Source: Deltaproteobacteria bacterium
GTDB lineage: Bacteria > Desulfobacterota > Desulfobulbia > Desulfobulbales > UBA5123
DNA length: 17,337 bases
NCBI GenBank assembly: GCA_021788685.1
Contig: JAJYKH010000019.1
Coordinates: 1-17,337 of the forward strand
Direction of reading: 5' to 3'
Numbering within the stretch: the first letter of the stretch is position 1; each line of letters begins with the position of its first letter. Below are positions 1-6,411 of the stretch, piece after piece. The notes beneath the pieces were generated by a model. The model had not been told where the DNA came from and made no database searches. It saw only the letters and a program-made list of their open reading frames with translations. The position numbers were made by a program, and so were the translations under genes.

Positions 1-59
1 ATGTTTACGATCTGCTCTTCCGAATACCTGGTCTTCTTCACAATGCCTCCTTGTTTTGA

Positions 60-338
60 GTGCTCTATTATGCCAACACTCTATTTACAAGTGGCACATT
101 TTTCGGGGGGCAGGTCCGAGTAACCACAGAAAATAATGCTGAACTTAGTAAAGATAACAAAGAATTTGCCCATATTTACGGCAAAAGAATTGTGCAAATC
201 CTTTACCAATACCATAATTTAAAAATTATCACAGATAGTGAATGGGAGGGTGTGCTCGGAGCATCTAGAGGAGGATATTCAAATGCTCTTGACAACGTTT
301 TGAATGCTTTAAAAAATTTTAGGTATAGAATTCCATAA
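60..338 (+). CDS. Small hypothetical protein, possibly the 3' part of a larger broken gene
   Basis: A 92-residue ORF starting with GTG directly after an in-frame TGA (57-59). I do not recognise the family. The product is soluble-looking and mixed in charge, with no signal peptide or membrane segment. Its codon use is AT-rich, like the next two genes and unlike the GC-rich remainder. A strong intrinsic terminator 75 bases downstream on the same strand supports it as the end of a real transcription unit. There is no clear Shine-Dalgarno sequence before the GTG, and another frame is open from base 1 to 123. The true protein may therefore start outside the window and have been shifted or truncated near 60-120. 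Treat the start as unreliable. Confidence 0.4.
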   Translation: MLYYANTLFTSGTFFGGQVRVTTENNAELSKDNKEFAHIYGKRIVQILYQYHNLKIITDSEWEGVLGASRGGYSNALDNVLNALKNFRYRIP

Positions 339-413
339 TTTTTGGGAACATGAAAGGGTCCAGTCTTGGATCTTGAATTATTTGAAATTTCCAGAATACA
401 CGAAAAAAATAAA

Positions 414-446
414 GGGGACGGTTGTCCCCTTTTTATTCTTTTTATT
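414..446 (+). terminator. Rho-independent terminator
   Basis: GGGGAC (414-419), loop GGTT, GTCCCC (424-429), then a T-rich tail running into TTTTTATTC. The six-pair GC stem and U tract are textbook. It closes the small plus-strand ORF ending at 338. The GGGGAC/GTCCCC word recurs at 537-571 and 1642-1649, so it may also belong to a repeat family. Confidence 0.8.
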
Positions 447-472
447 TCTACGCGCCCGCCGTTTTCATTGTA

Positions 473-501
473 GTCATTCCGTGCTACGACACGGAATCCA
501 G
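473..501. repeat. Palindromic repeat resembling the dRS3/NIME class
   Basis: ATTCCGTG (476-483), six-base loop CTACGA, CACGGAAT (490-497), flanked by TC and CCAG. The layout (TCATTCC, inverted repeat, GGAATCCAG) matches a widespread class of short intergenic palindromes; the best known is dRS3 (ATTCCC-N8-GGGAAT) of Neisseria. Assignment is by pattern only. Confidence 0.45.
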
Positions 502-654
502 CGACTTTGCTTTTCTGTGGCATTGGGAAAACGGTCGCTGTCCCTAGTTTCCCTATTCCGGGATGTGTCCCTCTTTTTCCCGATATCTCCTTTTTTTTGG
601 TCTCCCCTCTTTAAAGTAGCCTGTCCCTTTTTCTCCCCGCCTCTTTAAATGAGA
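502..654. other. Gene-less stretch with repeated GTCCC words and pyrimidine runs
   Basis: Between the palindrome and the stop codon of the HEPN-like gene I see no gene. The plus strand is pyrimidine-rich. It carries GCTGTCCC (537-544), the imperfect dyad GGGATGTGTCCC (560-571) followed by a T run, and CTGTCCC near 621. Read from the minus strand, the dyad could act as a weak terminator for the gene ending at 655, although it lacks a U tract in that direction. Confidence 0.35.
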
Positions 655-1614
655 CTAAAGAGAAGGGTTATCCCCCTTTACTTCCTCAATAAATGGCTCA
701 TCAAAAGTTTTGTAGGTTTCAGTATCCTGTATCCCTACGATGCCTTTAAGGGGAACGTTACGAATAAAAAAATATGATTTAGCTTCAAATTGATACTTCT
801 TTAAAAGTTCATCAAGATGGGATGCAAAAACATTAACATATCTGTTAAGCGTATATCTTGTGATATTTTGCCATAATTCCAAAGCGGCCATTATATCGAT
901 ATTTGTATCCCTATGAGCTGCTACCCTGTTTCTTATAGCTCTAAATTTGTATTTCTCTTCCAATATATTTATTTGACAAAGCAATTCAGAGAACAAAGTT
1001 ATTTTATAATCGGCATCCAGTTCAGAAAGCCGCTTCAAGCAGTTAAACAGGCTATTTAGTTCAATTACGATGTATTTCCCGATAAGTTTCTTCGTGTAGT
1101 TATTTGCAAAACCGAGAACATAAAGAACACTTTTTAAAGTTGCAATGTCTTCCCATATCGCACCGGCCATTTGCAACACTTTTTGTGGATTGTCATCTTC
1201 TCCCCAAGTATTTGTTTGCGCACCGAAACATATCATTGGCTCGCCACAACGTAGCGGATTTCCAGATGGAAATACTTCGTTAATTTCGGCAATATTCGTT
1301 GGCAAAAATCCAATATTGCCAGAAAGCTCTTTTTTTAAATTGGTGCTTTCTCTCCAAGCTAATGCTGCTTCTATTCTTTTGTCCGCATCTTCTCTAGAAC
1401 TAAAAATGTTTCTCCGTGGGAATATTACCTTCTGCTTTTGTCCTTGAAATACGCCTGTGAACTCAACCTCATCATTTACAATTTTGGTTATAAATCCCTC
1501 AACCACTTCAAAATTTTGTAGTTCTCTTTCAGGCGAAAAGTAAAAACACGCCGCATATTTCGTTTTATTAATTTTTGGAAAGTGGCCGATTCTATTTTTT
1601 ATTTTTCTCTTCAT
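655..1614 (-). CDS. HEPN-like domain protein, function unknown
   Basis: A 319-residue soluble protein with no signal peptide. The N-terminal ~110 residues are basic and unrecognised. The C-terminal half (about 145-275) is strongly helical and contains IRNRVAAHRD at residues 227-236, giving R228-x5-H234. This is the R-x4-6-H arrangement typical of HEPN RNases and close to the RN..xAH form of the AbiU2-like branch. HEPN domains in prokaryotes are commonly RNases of toxin-antitoxin, abortive-infection or CRISPR systems; that role here is inference. It lies 54 bases after the membrane protein at 1669-2385 on the same strand and was probably co-transcribed with it. A GGAG motif 11 bases before the ATG is a weak ribosome site. 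Codon use is AT-rich and unlike the flanking GC-rich genes, suggesting transfer. It could instead be a non-catalytic HEPN scaffold. Confidence 0.75.
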   Translation of the reverse strand: MKRKIKNRIGHFPKINKTKYAACFYFSPERELQNFEVVEGFITKIVNDEVEFTGVFQGQKQKVIFPRRNIFSSREDADKRIEAALAWRESTNLKKELSGNIGFLPTNIAEINEVFPSGNPLRCGEPMICFGAQTNTWGEDDNPQKVLQMAGAIWEDIATLKSVLYVLGFANNYTKKLIGKYIVIELNSLFNCLKRLSELDADYKITLFSELLCQINILEEKYKFRAIRNRVAAHRDTNIDIMAALELWQNITRYTLNRYVNVFASHLDELLKKYQFEAKSYFFIRNVPLKGIVGIQDTETYKTFDEPFIEEVKGDNPSL

Positions 1615-1668
1615 TCAATTCTATGCTCCATTACACAGAATCGTCCCCTTTTTACTTTCCTGCTTTTA

Positions 1669-2385
1669 TTACGATATGCCGACTACACTAGCAAAATCTT
1701 CTTTAAAATGCTCATATGCAGTGCGTACTTTTTCGAACATTGGCGAACCCTGCCGCTCACACTCAATAGAATACCGCCCTTCAATTGGAACTTTGTATAA
1801 ATAATTTTCAATTAATATTCGGCCCTTCTTTTCATACGGATCAACTACTAAAACAGAATTGGCAACATATGTGTCATAAAGCCGGAGATGAAACCGGTTT
1901 TGTTCCGAGGAATCGAGGGCAGCGTACATTTTATTTAGCCGCGACAGGCTCTGTTCTATATAATCTTTTAATTCTTCAGCGCTGCGGCCTGAAGCCAGTG
2001 CGATGGTCGGTAAAATGAGGGATTTAGGATTAAGAAGGAATAAATAAATTTTAAGATCTGGTTTTGTCTTGAGCAGTTTCCTAAACTCATCGTGCAAATT
2101 CTGATGAACAATGGAGTAATTCAACGACAATGCAATAATTCCGATTTCTTTTGTTGCAGGACTTAAATATTCGATAGCTCTGGTTGATTTTTGTTTTTTC
2201 GTCAATGCATCTCGTGAATCAAAAAAATCATAAACTCCTATGCTCACCATTCGGATGCCCAAAAGTGGCACTCTCATCCCACGTGTACAATCTGTAATTA
2301 TTTGGCGACCCCAATGTGTTGTTGCAAGGGCAATGAAGACGCCTATTATTGATGCAATTCCGGCGACAATAGCAAAAGTGTTCAT
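1669..2385 (-). CDS. Membrane-anchored protein with possible PLD-like C-terminal domain
   Basis: A 238-residue protein. Residues about 4-22 form one hydrophobic helix, followed by a basic stretch, so the bulk should be cytoplasmic and anchored at the inner membrane. The soluble part alternates strands and helices: IKIYLFLL-like strand near 110-118, a helical segment of 135-155, then FHLRLYDTYVANSVLVVDP and GRILIENYLY near 165-198. That strand pattern recalls the phospholipase-D-like fold seen in some defence and sensor proteins, but no HKD motif is visible, so this is a weak fold guess. A good ribosome site (AAGGA, six to seven bases before ATG) supports the start. It leads a likely two-gene operon with the HEPN-like gene and is AT-rich. 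The 5' flank carries an unusual row of inverted repeats. Confidence 0.7.
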   Translation of the reverse strand: MNTFAIVAGIASIIGVFIALATTHWGRQIITDCTRGMRVPLLGIRMVSIGVYDFFDSRDALTKKQKSTRAIEYLSPATKEIGIIALSLNYSIVHQNLHDEFRKLLKTKPDLKIYLFLLNPKSLILPTIALASGRSAEELKDYIEQSLSRLNKMYAALDSSEQNRFHLRLYDTYVANSVLVVDPYEKKGRILIENYLYKVPIEGRYSIECERQGSPMFEKVRTAYEHFKEDFASVVGIS

Positions 2386-2403
2386 TCAATTTCCTTCAAT
2401 TTT

Positions 2404-2523
2404 TGCTTAACGTACATTTTTAAGCAGAATAGGTGGCTATTCTTATAGACAGTTTCTGTCTAGCATGCATTCTCGAGAATCTGCATAGCCAACCGAAACC
2501 AGAATCCGCTCGGTGAGCCGATT
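2404..2523. repeat. Train of consecutive inverted repeats
   Basis: Six dyads lie nearly end to end: TGCTTAA/TTAAGCA (2404-2410, 2420-2426); AGAATAG-GTGG-CTATTCT (2426-2443); TAGACAG-TTT-CTGTCTA (2446-2462); GCATGC (2463-2468); ATTCTCGAGAAT (2469-2480), extendable on both sides with one bulged base; and AATCCGCTC-GGT-GAGCCGATT (2503-2523, one mismatch). All lie in the 5' flank of the membrane protein gene that starts at 2385. They could be operators, a structured leader or a recombination site. Confidence 0.75.
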
Positions 2524-2709
2524 CCCAATCTTTACGGTAACCTACCCTGAAATTCCCTTACTGACAACCAGGTTTTCCCGCAAGGCCTCAAAATATGTCT
2601 TGAACGACCGGCAGTTGCAGCACCCTGCTCCGTTACGCCTATGGTGGAGGAGTTGACCAGCACACCAAGGCACCTGCGGCTCCTGCTTCGCCCCCCAATC
2701 TCCGCCACC
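2524..2709. other. Intergenic stretch without a supported gene
   Basis: Base composition switches here from AT-rich to GC-rich. A short minus-strand reading frame (2542-2724) has no recognisable domain and lacks a credible ribosome site. I see nothing else that I can support. Confidence 0.4.
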
Positions 2710-2739
2710 TTGACACCCCTCCACCCCTCCCCCTATCCT
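2710..2739 (+). promoter_or_regulatory. Sigma-70-type promoter for the DUF2267/BON cluster
   Basis: TTGACA (2710-2715), 18-base spacer, TATCCT (2734-2739). The -35 is consensus; the -10 matches four of six. The predicted start near 2746 gives a leader of about 44 bases before the ATG at 2790. Confidence 0.6.
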
Positions 2740-2789
2740 GAAGAAAAGAGCGCCATCCCCCGATTCAGCCCTGCCTGCGGGAGGTTCGC

Positions 2790-3194
2790 ATGCATTACCG
2801 GGAGTTCGTCGACCGGGTCCGGGAACGGGCCGGCCTGGAGAATGTCAAGGACGCGACGATTGCCGTCCGGGCCACCTTGGGGACCCTGGGCGAGCGGCTG
2901 CACACGACCGAGCGGGTGAAGCTGGGGGCGCAGCTCCCCCATGAGCTGAAGGAGATGCTGGGCGACCGGCACGATCACGACTTCTTCGACCTGGAGGAGT
3001 TCTACAACCGGGTGAGCGCCCGGGGCGGCATTCGGTACCCGCACGCCGTGGAGCAGGCGGGCGCCGTGGTCGCCGTGCTCAAGGAGGCCGTTTCCCCCGG
3101 CGAGCTGGCGGACGCTACCGCCGACCTGACCGAGGACTACCGGGAGCTCTTCGGGGAAAAGGAGAAGGGCCCGGTCTCGCCCTCCGCCGCGTGA
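2790..3194 (+). CDS. DUF2267 protein, copy 1
   Basis: A 134-residue soluble, acidic, helical protein with the DUF2267 layout: an opening YREFVDRVRERAG helix, a middle TLGTLGERL...LGAQLPHELKEML block, EEFYNRVSARGG, then AVVAVLKEAVSPGEL and a terminal LTEDYRELFG. The biochemical role of DUF2267 is not established. The family often neighbours BON-domain and stress-related proteins, and that is the case here. GGGAGG at 2779-2784, five bases before the ATG, fixes the start. It is the first gene of a four-gene plus-strand cluster in which the pair DUF2267 plus triple-BON occurs twice. The lysine- and proline-containing tail after residue 122 looks disordered. Confidence 0.85.
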   Translation: MHYREFVDRVRERAGLENVKDATIAVRATLGTLGERLHTTERVKLGAQLPHELKEMLGDRHDHDFFDLEEFYNRVSARGGIRYPHAVEQAGAVVAVLKEAVSPGELADATADLTEDYRELFGEKEKGPVSPSAA

Positions 3195-3306
3195 GTCGCC
3201 GTCGCTCCAGCGGTTTGACAGGCAGACTGCCGATCGCCTAACCTGAAGTTGTCTCTGCTTGTTCCTCTCTGCTCATCCAGCCCCATCCCTGGCGGAAGGA
3301 GGCTTT

Positions 3307-3990
3307 GTGACCCCCGACGAGCAGATCCGAAAGCAAATCCTCGATCACCTCTCCTGGGATGCGCGGGTCCATGCCGCCGAGGTCCGTGTGATGTGCGAGG
3401 GGGGGCGGGTGGTCCTCGCCGGCAGCGTCCCAAGCCATGCGGGCCGCTGGGCGGCGGAGCAGGGCGCCTGGGGCGTGCCGGGTGTGCGCATGGTCCACAA
3501 CCGGCTCGCCATCCGCTATCCCGCTGAAGCCGAAGTCCCCGCCGACGACGAGATCGCCATCAACATCCGGAGCAAGCTGCTGTGGAATTCGGACATTGAC
3601 GCCAGCAACATCGAGGTGGCGGTGGCCGCCGGCGTCGCCACCCTGGAGGGCACGGCCGATTCCTACTGGAAGAAGGTGAAGGCCGAGATCCTGGCCTACG
3701 ACGTGATCGGGGTGACCCAAGTCGAAAACAAGCTGGCGGTGGTGCCCACCCGGAACATCGTGGACGAGGCCATCGGCGAGGACATCGTCGATGCCCTGGC
3801 GCGCAGCGGCGCGGTCGATCTCGAAGACATCGACGTCCAGGTGGAGAGCGGGGTGGTGACCCTGTCGGGCACGGTGCCCGATGCCCGCGCCCTGCGGATC
3901 GCCCGCGACGCCGCCGCCCACACCGCGGGCGTGGTGGACGTCAAGAGCGAGCTGGAGATCGGGAAAGCGGAAGCGAAGTTTTATTTTTGA
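3307..3990 (+). CDS. Triple BON-domain protein, copy 1
   Basis: A 227-residue protein starting at GTG, chosen because AAGGAGG (3296-3302) precedes it by four bases; the frame is open further upstream but has no ribosome site there. Three BON repeats are visible at about 5-71, 80-146 and 153-217. Each has the GxVxLxGxV strand (GRVVLAGSV, GVATLEGTA, GVVTLSGTV) followed by a helix rich in A and R, and a closing GV..V.N.L strand. BON domains are thought to bind phospholipid or membrane surfaces (OsmY, secretin partners). OsmY-like proteins are exported, but this one has no signal peptide and should be cytoplasmic unless the start is wrong. It pairs with the DUF2267 gene 112 bases upstream and is closely related to the protein at 4656-5327. 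Confidence 0.85.
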   Translation: MTPDEQIRKQILDHLSWDARVHAAEVRVMCEGGRVVLAGSVPSHAGRWAAEQGAWGVPGVRMVHNRLAIRYPAEAEVPADDEIAINIRSKLLWNSDIDASNIEVAVAAGVATLEGTADSYWKKVKAEILAYDVIGVTQVENKLAVVPTRNIVDEAIGEDIVDALARSGAVDLEDIDVQVESGVVTLSGTVPDARALRIARDAAAHTAGVVDVKSELEIGKAEAKFYF

Positions 3991-3994
3991 AGTC

Positions 3995-4099
3995 GGATTT
4001 CTGATGTTGAAGTGAAAGCCAGAAGCAAATCACTCAATAACCTCACCCCCGGATGCAGTTATAAAGTCTAAAATCAGCAATCCAAAATCAAAAATAAAA
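3995..4099. repeat. Heptad inverted-repeat cluster (AATCNNN type)
   Basis: Right arm: tandem heptamers AATCAGC, AATCCAA, AATCAAA, AATAAAA (4072-4099). Left arm: GGATTTCTGAT (3995-4005), an inverted copy of 4073-4083 with one mismatch. It fills the gap between the two DUF2267/BON pairs and ends in the ribosome site of the next gene. Confidence 0.6.
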
Positions 4100-4111
4100 A
4101 GGAATGCTGCC

Positions 4112-4555
4112 ATGACCATGACCGGAGTCGATTCATTCGACAAGACCCTGCAGGAAACCAACATCTGGTTGAAGGACCTTATGTACGAGCTGAACTGGGA
4201 GGACCGCCACAAGACGTACACCGCCCTGCGGGCCTGCCTCCACGCCCTGCGGGACCGGCTGATCCCGGACGAGGCCATCCACCTCGGGGCCGAGCTGCCC
4301 ATGCTGATCCGCGGGTTCTACTTCGAAGGCTGGAGCACCAAGGGCAAGCCGGTCAAGGAACGGCGCAAGGCGGACTTCCTCGACCACATCCGCCGGGAGT
4401 TCAACAACGACCCGGCCATCGACGTCGAAACAGTGGCCCGCGCCGTGTTCAAGCTCCTGGCCCACCACATCTCCCGGGGCGAGATCGAAGACATCCGCGG
4501 CAATTTGCCCAAGGAGATCGAGGAGGATCTGTGGCCCCATTTTCATACAGCTTAA
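4112..4555 (+). CDS. DUF2267 protein, copy 2
   Basis: A 147-residue soluble protein with the same plan as the first DUF2267 gene: opening helix FDKTLQETNIWLKDLM, core TALRACLHALRDRLIPDEAIHLGAELPMLIRGFYF, FLDHIRREFN, then VARAVFKLLAHHISRGEIEDI and a terminal LPKEIEEDLWPHF. It differs from copy 1 by a WSTKGKPVKERRKAD segment after the core; this GFYFEGW form is a recognised variant of the family. The product is likely cytoplasmic and its function is unknown. AAAAAGGA (4096-4103), eight bases before the ATG, supports the start; a second ATG two codons later is possible. It is followed after 100 bases by a second triple-BON gene. The two copies are only distantly similar, so the duplication is old or the two pairs were acquired separately. 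Confidence 0.85.
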   Translation: MTMTGVDSFDKTLQETNIWLKDLMYELNWEDRHKTYTALRACLHALRDRLIPDEAIHLGAELPMLIRGFYFEGWSTKGKPVKERRKADFLDHIRREFNNDPAIDVETVARAVFKLLAHHISRGEIEDIRGNLPKEIEEDLWPHFHTA

Positions 4556-4560
4556 GAACC

Positions 4561-4640
4561 GTTGGAGGTGAGGTTGGAGGTCGGAGGCAGAAGCTTTTGT
4601 GGCCTCAAACCTTAAGCGAAGCGCTCCTCCAACCTCCAAC
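4561..4640. repeat. Heptad inverted-repeat cluster (CTCCAAC type)
   Basis: GTTGGAG at 4561-4567 and 4573-4579, then GTCGGAG (4580-4586); inverted copies CTCCAAC at 4627-4633 and 4634-4640. The arms can form a hairpin with about 40 bases between them. The right arm ends four bases before the ribosome site of the following BON gene. Confidence 0.65.
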
Positions 4641-4655
4641 TCCAAAGGAAGATCC

Positions 4656-5327
4656 ATGATCGATCGTGATCAGCTCAGGAAGGATGTCATCGATCAGCTC
4701 TCGTGGGACGACCGGGTCGATGCCTCGCAGGTGGAAGTGGAGGCCGGAAAGGGGGGGCGAATCCGGCTGTCCGGGGTCGTTGCCAGCTACACCGCCTACC
4801 GGGCCGCAGAAAGCGATGCCTTGTCGGTGCGGGGGGTGCGGATCGTGGACAATCAGCTCGAGATCCGCCACCCGTCGGAAGTCGCCCGCGAAGACGAGGA
4901 GATCAGGGCCAGCCTGACCGGCGCCCTGGGGTGGTACCCGGACATCGACGGCGGGAAAATCCAGGTCGGCGTCGATGCGGGCACCGTCACCCTGACCGGC
5001 GCCGTCGATTCCTTCTGGAAGAAGCTCAAGGCCGAGGAGCTGGCCTTCGACACCGCCGGGGTGACCTGGGTGGTCAACGAGCTGGCGGTGGTGCCCACCC
5101 AGAGCATCGACGACGAGGCGATCGCCAGGGAGATCGTGGGGGCGCTGGAGCGCGCCAGCGACATTCTCGATCCCGACCGGATCAACGTCACCGTGGACCG
5201 GGGCCTGGTGACCCTTTCGGGGAGCGTATCGGACTGGCACGGCATGACCGCCGCGGAAAACGCGGCCCGGTTCACCCAGGGGGTAGTGGATGTCTTCAAC
5301 GGCCTTGTCGTGGAGCAGAGAAAATAG
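4656..5327 (+). CDS. Triple BON-domain protein, copy 2
   Basis: A 223-residue protein. The ATG at 4656 is preceded by AAAGGA six bases away and so is preferred over the upstream in-frame start. Three BON units at about 5-71, 80-146 and 153-219 align along their length with the first triple-BON protein: both open with I..QL/HLSWD.RV.A..V and share the FWKK/YWKK.KAE turn and the NxLAVVPT linker. No signal peptide is present, so a cytoplasmic place, perhaps at the inner face of a membrane or on a protein shell, is inferred. It is the last gene of the plus-strand cluster and is followed by a hairpin at 5358-5382. The strong identity to copy 1 in all three repeats shows duplication of the whole gene, not independent assembly of BON units. 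Confidence 0.85.
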   Translation: MIDRDQLRKDVIDQLSWDDRVDASQVEVEAGKGGRIRLSGVVASYTAYRAAESDALSVRGVRIVDNQLEIRHPSEVAREDEEIRASLTGALGWYPDIDGGKIQVGVDAGTVTLTGAVDSFWKKLKAEELAFDTAGVTWVVNELAVVPTQSIDDEAIAREIVGALERASDILDPDRINVTVDRGLVTLSGSVSDWHGMTAAENAARFTQGVVDVFNGLVVEQRK

Positions 5328-5357
5328 GATTTGGGGCAGAGCCGGTATTCATCCCAC

Positions 5358-5382
5358 AGCCCGCCGTCTGGACCGGCGGGCT
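5358..5382. terminator. Hairpin between convergent genes, likely bidirectional terminator
   Basis: AGCCCGCCG (5358-5366), loop of seven, CGGCGGGCT (5374-5382). The nine-pair GC stem sits exactly between the ends of the plus-strand BON gene (5327) and the minus-strand membrane gene (5392). U tracts are poor on both sides, so termination may be partial. Confidence 0.6.
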
Positions 5383-5391
5383 TATTAGCGC

Positions 5392-5784
5392 TCACTCCGG
5401 GATGAGAATGGTGTAGAGGATCGCCAGGGCGAGGAGCACGGCGAGCGCCCAGAAGAGGCTCCCGATCAGCGCCCGGGAGATCCGGGCGGCCCGGAGTCCC
5501 GCCTTTTCCCTGATCGTCCGGAACGGGTCGCGGCCGGAAGCGGTCAGGGCGACCAGCCGGATGGTGATCAGGAACCCGACCGCAATGAAGAGGAGCCAGG
5601 CCACTCCGACTGCGAGCGGCCCGTAGCGGGCCAGCCAGGCGCCCCCGACCCAGGCCACGAGGAACAGGAGGCAGACGAAGAAGAGCAGCCGATCGCCGCC
5701 TCGCAGCTCGCAAAAGGCATAGGCGATAAGCCCGATGAACAGCAGCCCGACGGCCGCGGTCAGCAGCAGGTCGGCAGGAGTCAT
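5392..5784 (-). CDS. Four-helix integral membrane protein, function unknown
   Basis: A 130-residue, very hydrophobic protein. Predicted membrane helices lie at about 5-27, 32-52, 56-79 and 105-127. A basic, cytoplasmic-looking loop (RDPFRTIREKAGLRAARISR, about 85-104) sits between helices three and four. I do not recognise the family. Its ATG overlaps the stop of the upstream gene in an ATGA junction, so the two are translationally coupled and probably work together at the cell envelope. The gene ends ten bases from a GC hairpin that should close the transcript. Confidence 0.75.
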   Translation of the reverse strand: MTPADLLLTAAVGLLFIGLIAYAFCELRGGDRLLFFVCLLFLVAWVGGAWLARYGPLAVGVAWLLFIAVGFLITIRLVALTASGRDPFRTIREKAGLRAARISRALIGSLFWALAVLLALAILYTILIPE

Positions 5785-6263
5785 CGAGGAGTGGTGGCGC
5801 CCTCGGCCTTCTCCTGCCCCCGACGCCAGACAAAGGTGACCTGCTCCCGCCCCTCCGCCGGGATTTTGACCTTCTTCTCCTGGGTCTCATCCTGGAGGGT
5901 CTTGGCGCTCACCGTGTAGGTGCCGGCCGGCAGCTTGGCAAAGAGCCAGGGCCCTTGGGCGGTGGTCTGGAGGACGGTCTTGCCCTGGGGGTCCTTGATG
6001 GTCGTATCCACCAGGGCCAGGTAGTTGCCCTGGGCCAGGGCGTAGATGATCTTCAGGTTGTACTTCGATGCCTGCTGCTCCATGGCCTCCCGTTGCCCTT
6101 CACCAATGCCGCCGCTCACGTAGGGCACGCCCTGGTACTCCTCTTCCTGGGGCGCGGCCGGATGCTGGGCCTGCTCCAGGCTGAAGGCCCCGGCGGGAGC
6201 GAGCAGCATGCCGGCAAACAGAACGGCGGCAAGGGTGAGACCGGACGCAAAGCTTCTGTTCAT
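5781..6263 (-). CDS. Secreted carboxypeptidase-regulatory-like domain protein
   Basis: A 160-residue protein with a clear signal peptide: MNRS, hydrophobic core SGLTLAAVLFAGMLLAP, likely cut after AGAF or ASA-like residues near 26. The mature part has a conserved YVSGGIGEGQREAMEQQASKYN segment, then a beta-sandwich repeat: IIYALAQGNYLALVDTTIKDPQGKTVL...GPWLFAKLPAGTYTVSAK. This pattern (DxxGK, then LPAGTYTV) is that of carboxypeptidase regulatory-like/transthyretin-type domains in periplasmic proteins of unknown function. AGGAGGAG before the ATG is an excellent ribosome site. A promoter lies at 6362-6391 and the membrane protein follows with a four-base overlap. No catalytic residues are evident. 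Confidence 0.8.
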   Translation of the reverse strand: MNRSFASGLTLAAVLFAGMLLAPAGAFSLEQAQHPAAPQEEEYQGVPYVSGGIGEGQREAMEQQASKYNLKIIYALAQGNYLALVDTTIKDPQGKTVLQTTAQGPWLFAKLPAGTYTVSAKTLQDETQEKKVKIPAEGREQVTFVWRRGQEKAEGATTPR

Positions 6264-6361
6264 GTTCTCCTCCTGAGTGGATTTGTATGGACGTGCCCGA
6301 AGAGCAGTTCGCCGCTTGCGAAGGGAGGACGAGCGGCCGGAGGTGAAGAAACCCCAGTCAT

Positions 6362-6391
6362 ATTATGGGAAGGACCCTGATCGATTGTCAA
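6362..6391 (-). promoter_or_regulatory. Sigma-70-type promoter for the 6263-5392 operon
   Basis: On the minus strand, TTGACA (6386-6391), 18-base spacer, CATAAT (6362-6367): six of six and five of six matches. It sits just beyond the end of the endonuclease V gene and gives a leader of about 90 bases. Confidence 0.65.
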
Positions 6392-6411
6392 CGCTTCAGA
6401 GGTTTGTCAGG

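Noticed and set aside
414..650. CRISPR-like array from the repeated GTCCC words
   Set aside because: Spacing is irregular, the repeated word is only five to eight bases and no equal-length spacers exist.
2405..2550. Possible integron attC site (GCTTAAC fits the RYYYAAC box)
   Set aside because: No matching GTTRRRY box follows within the usual 60-140 bases, so the palindromes do not form an attC.
2542..2724. Remnant of a transposase or small gene on the minus strand
   Set aside because: No domain, ribosome site or inverted ends; the frame looks like chance in GC-rich DNA.
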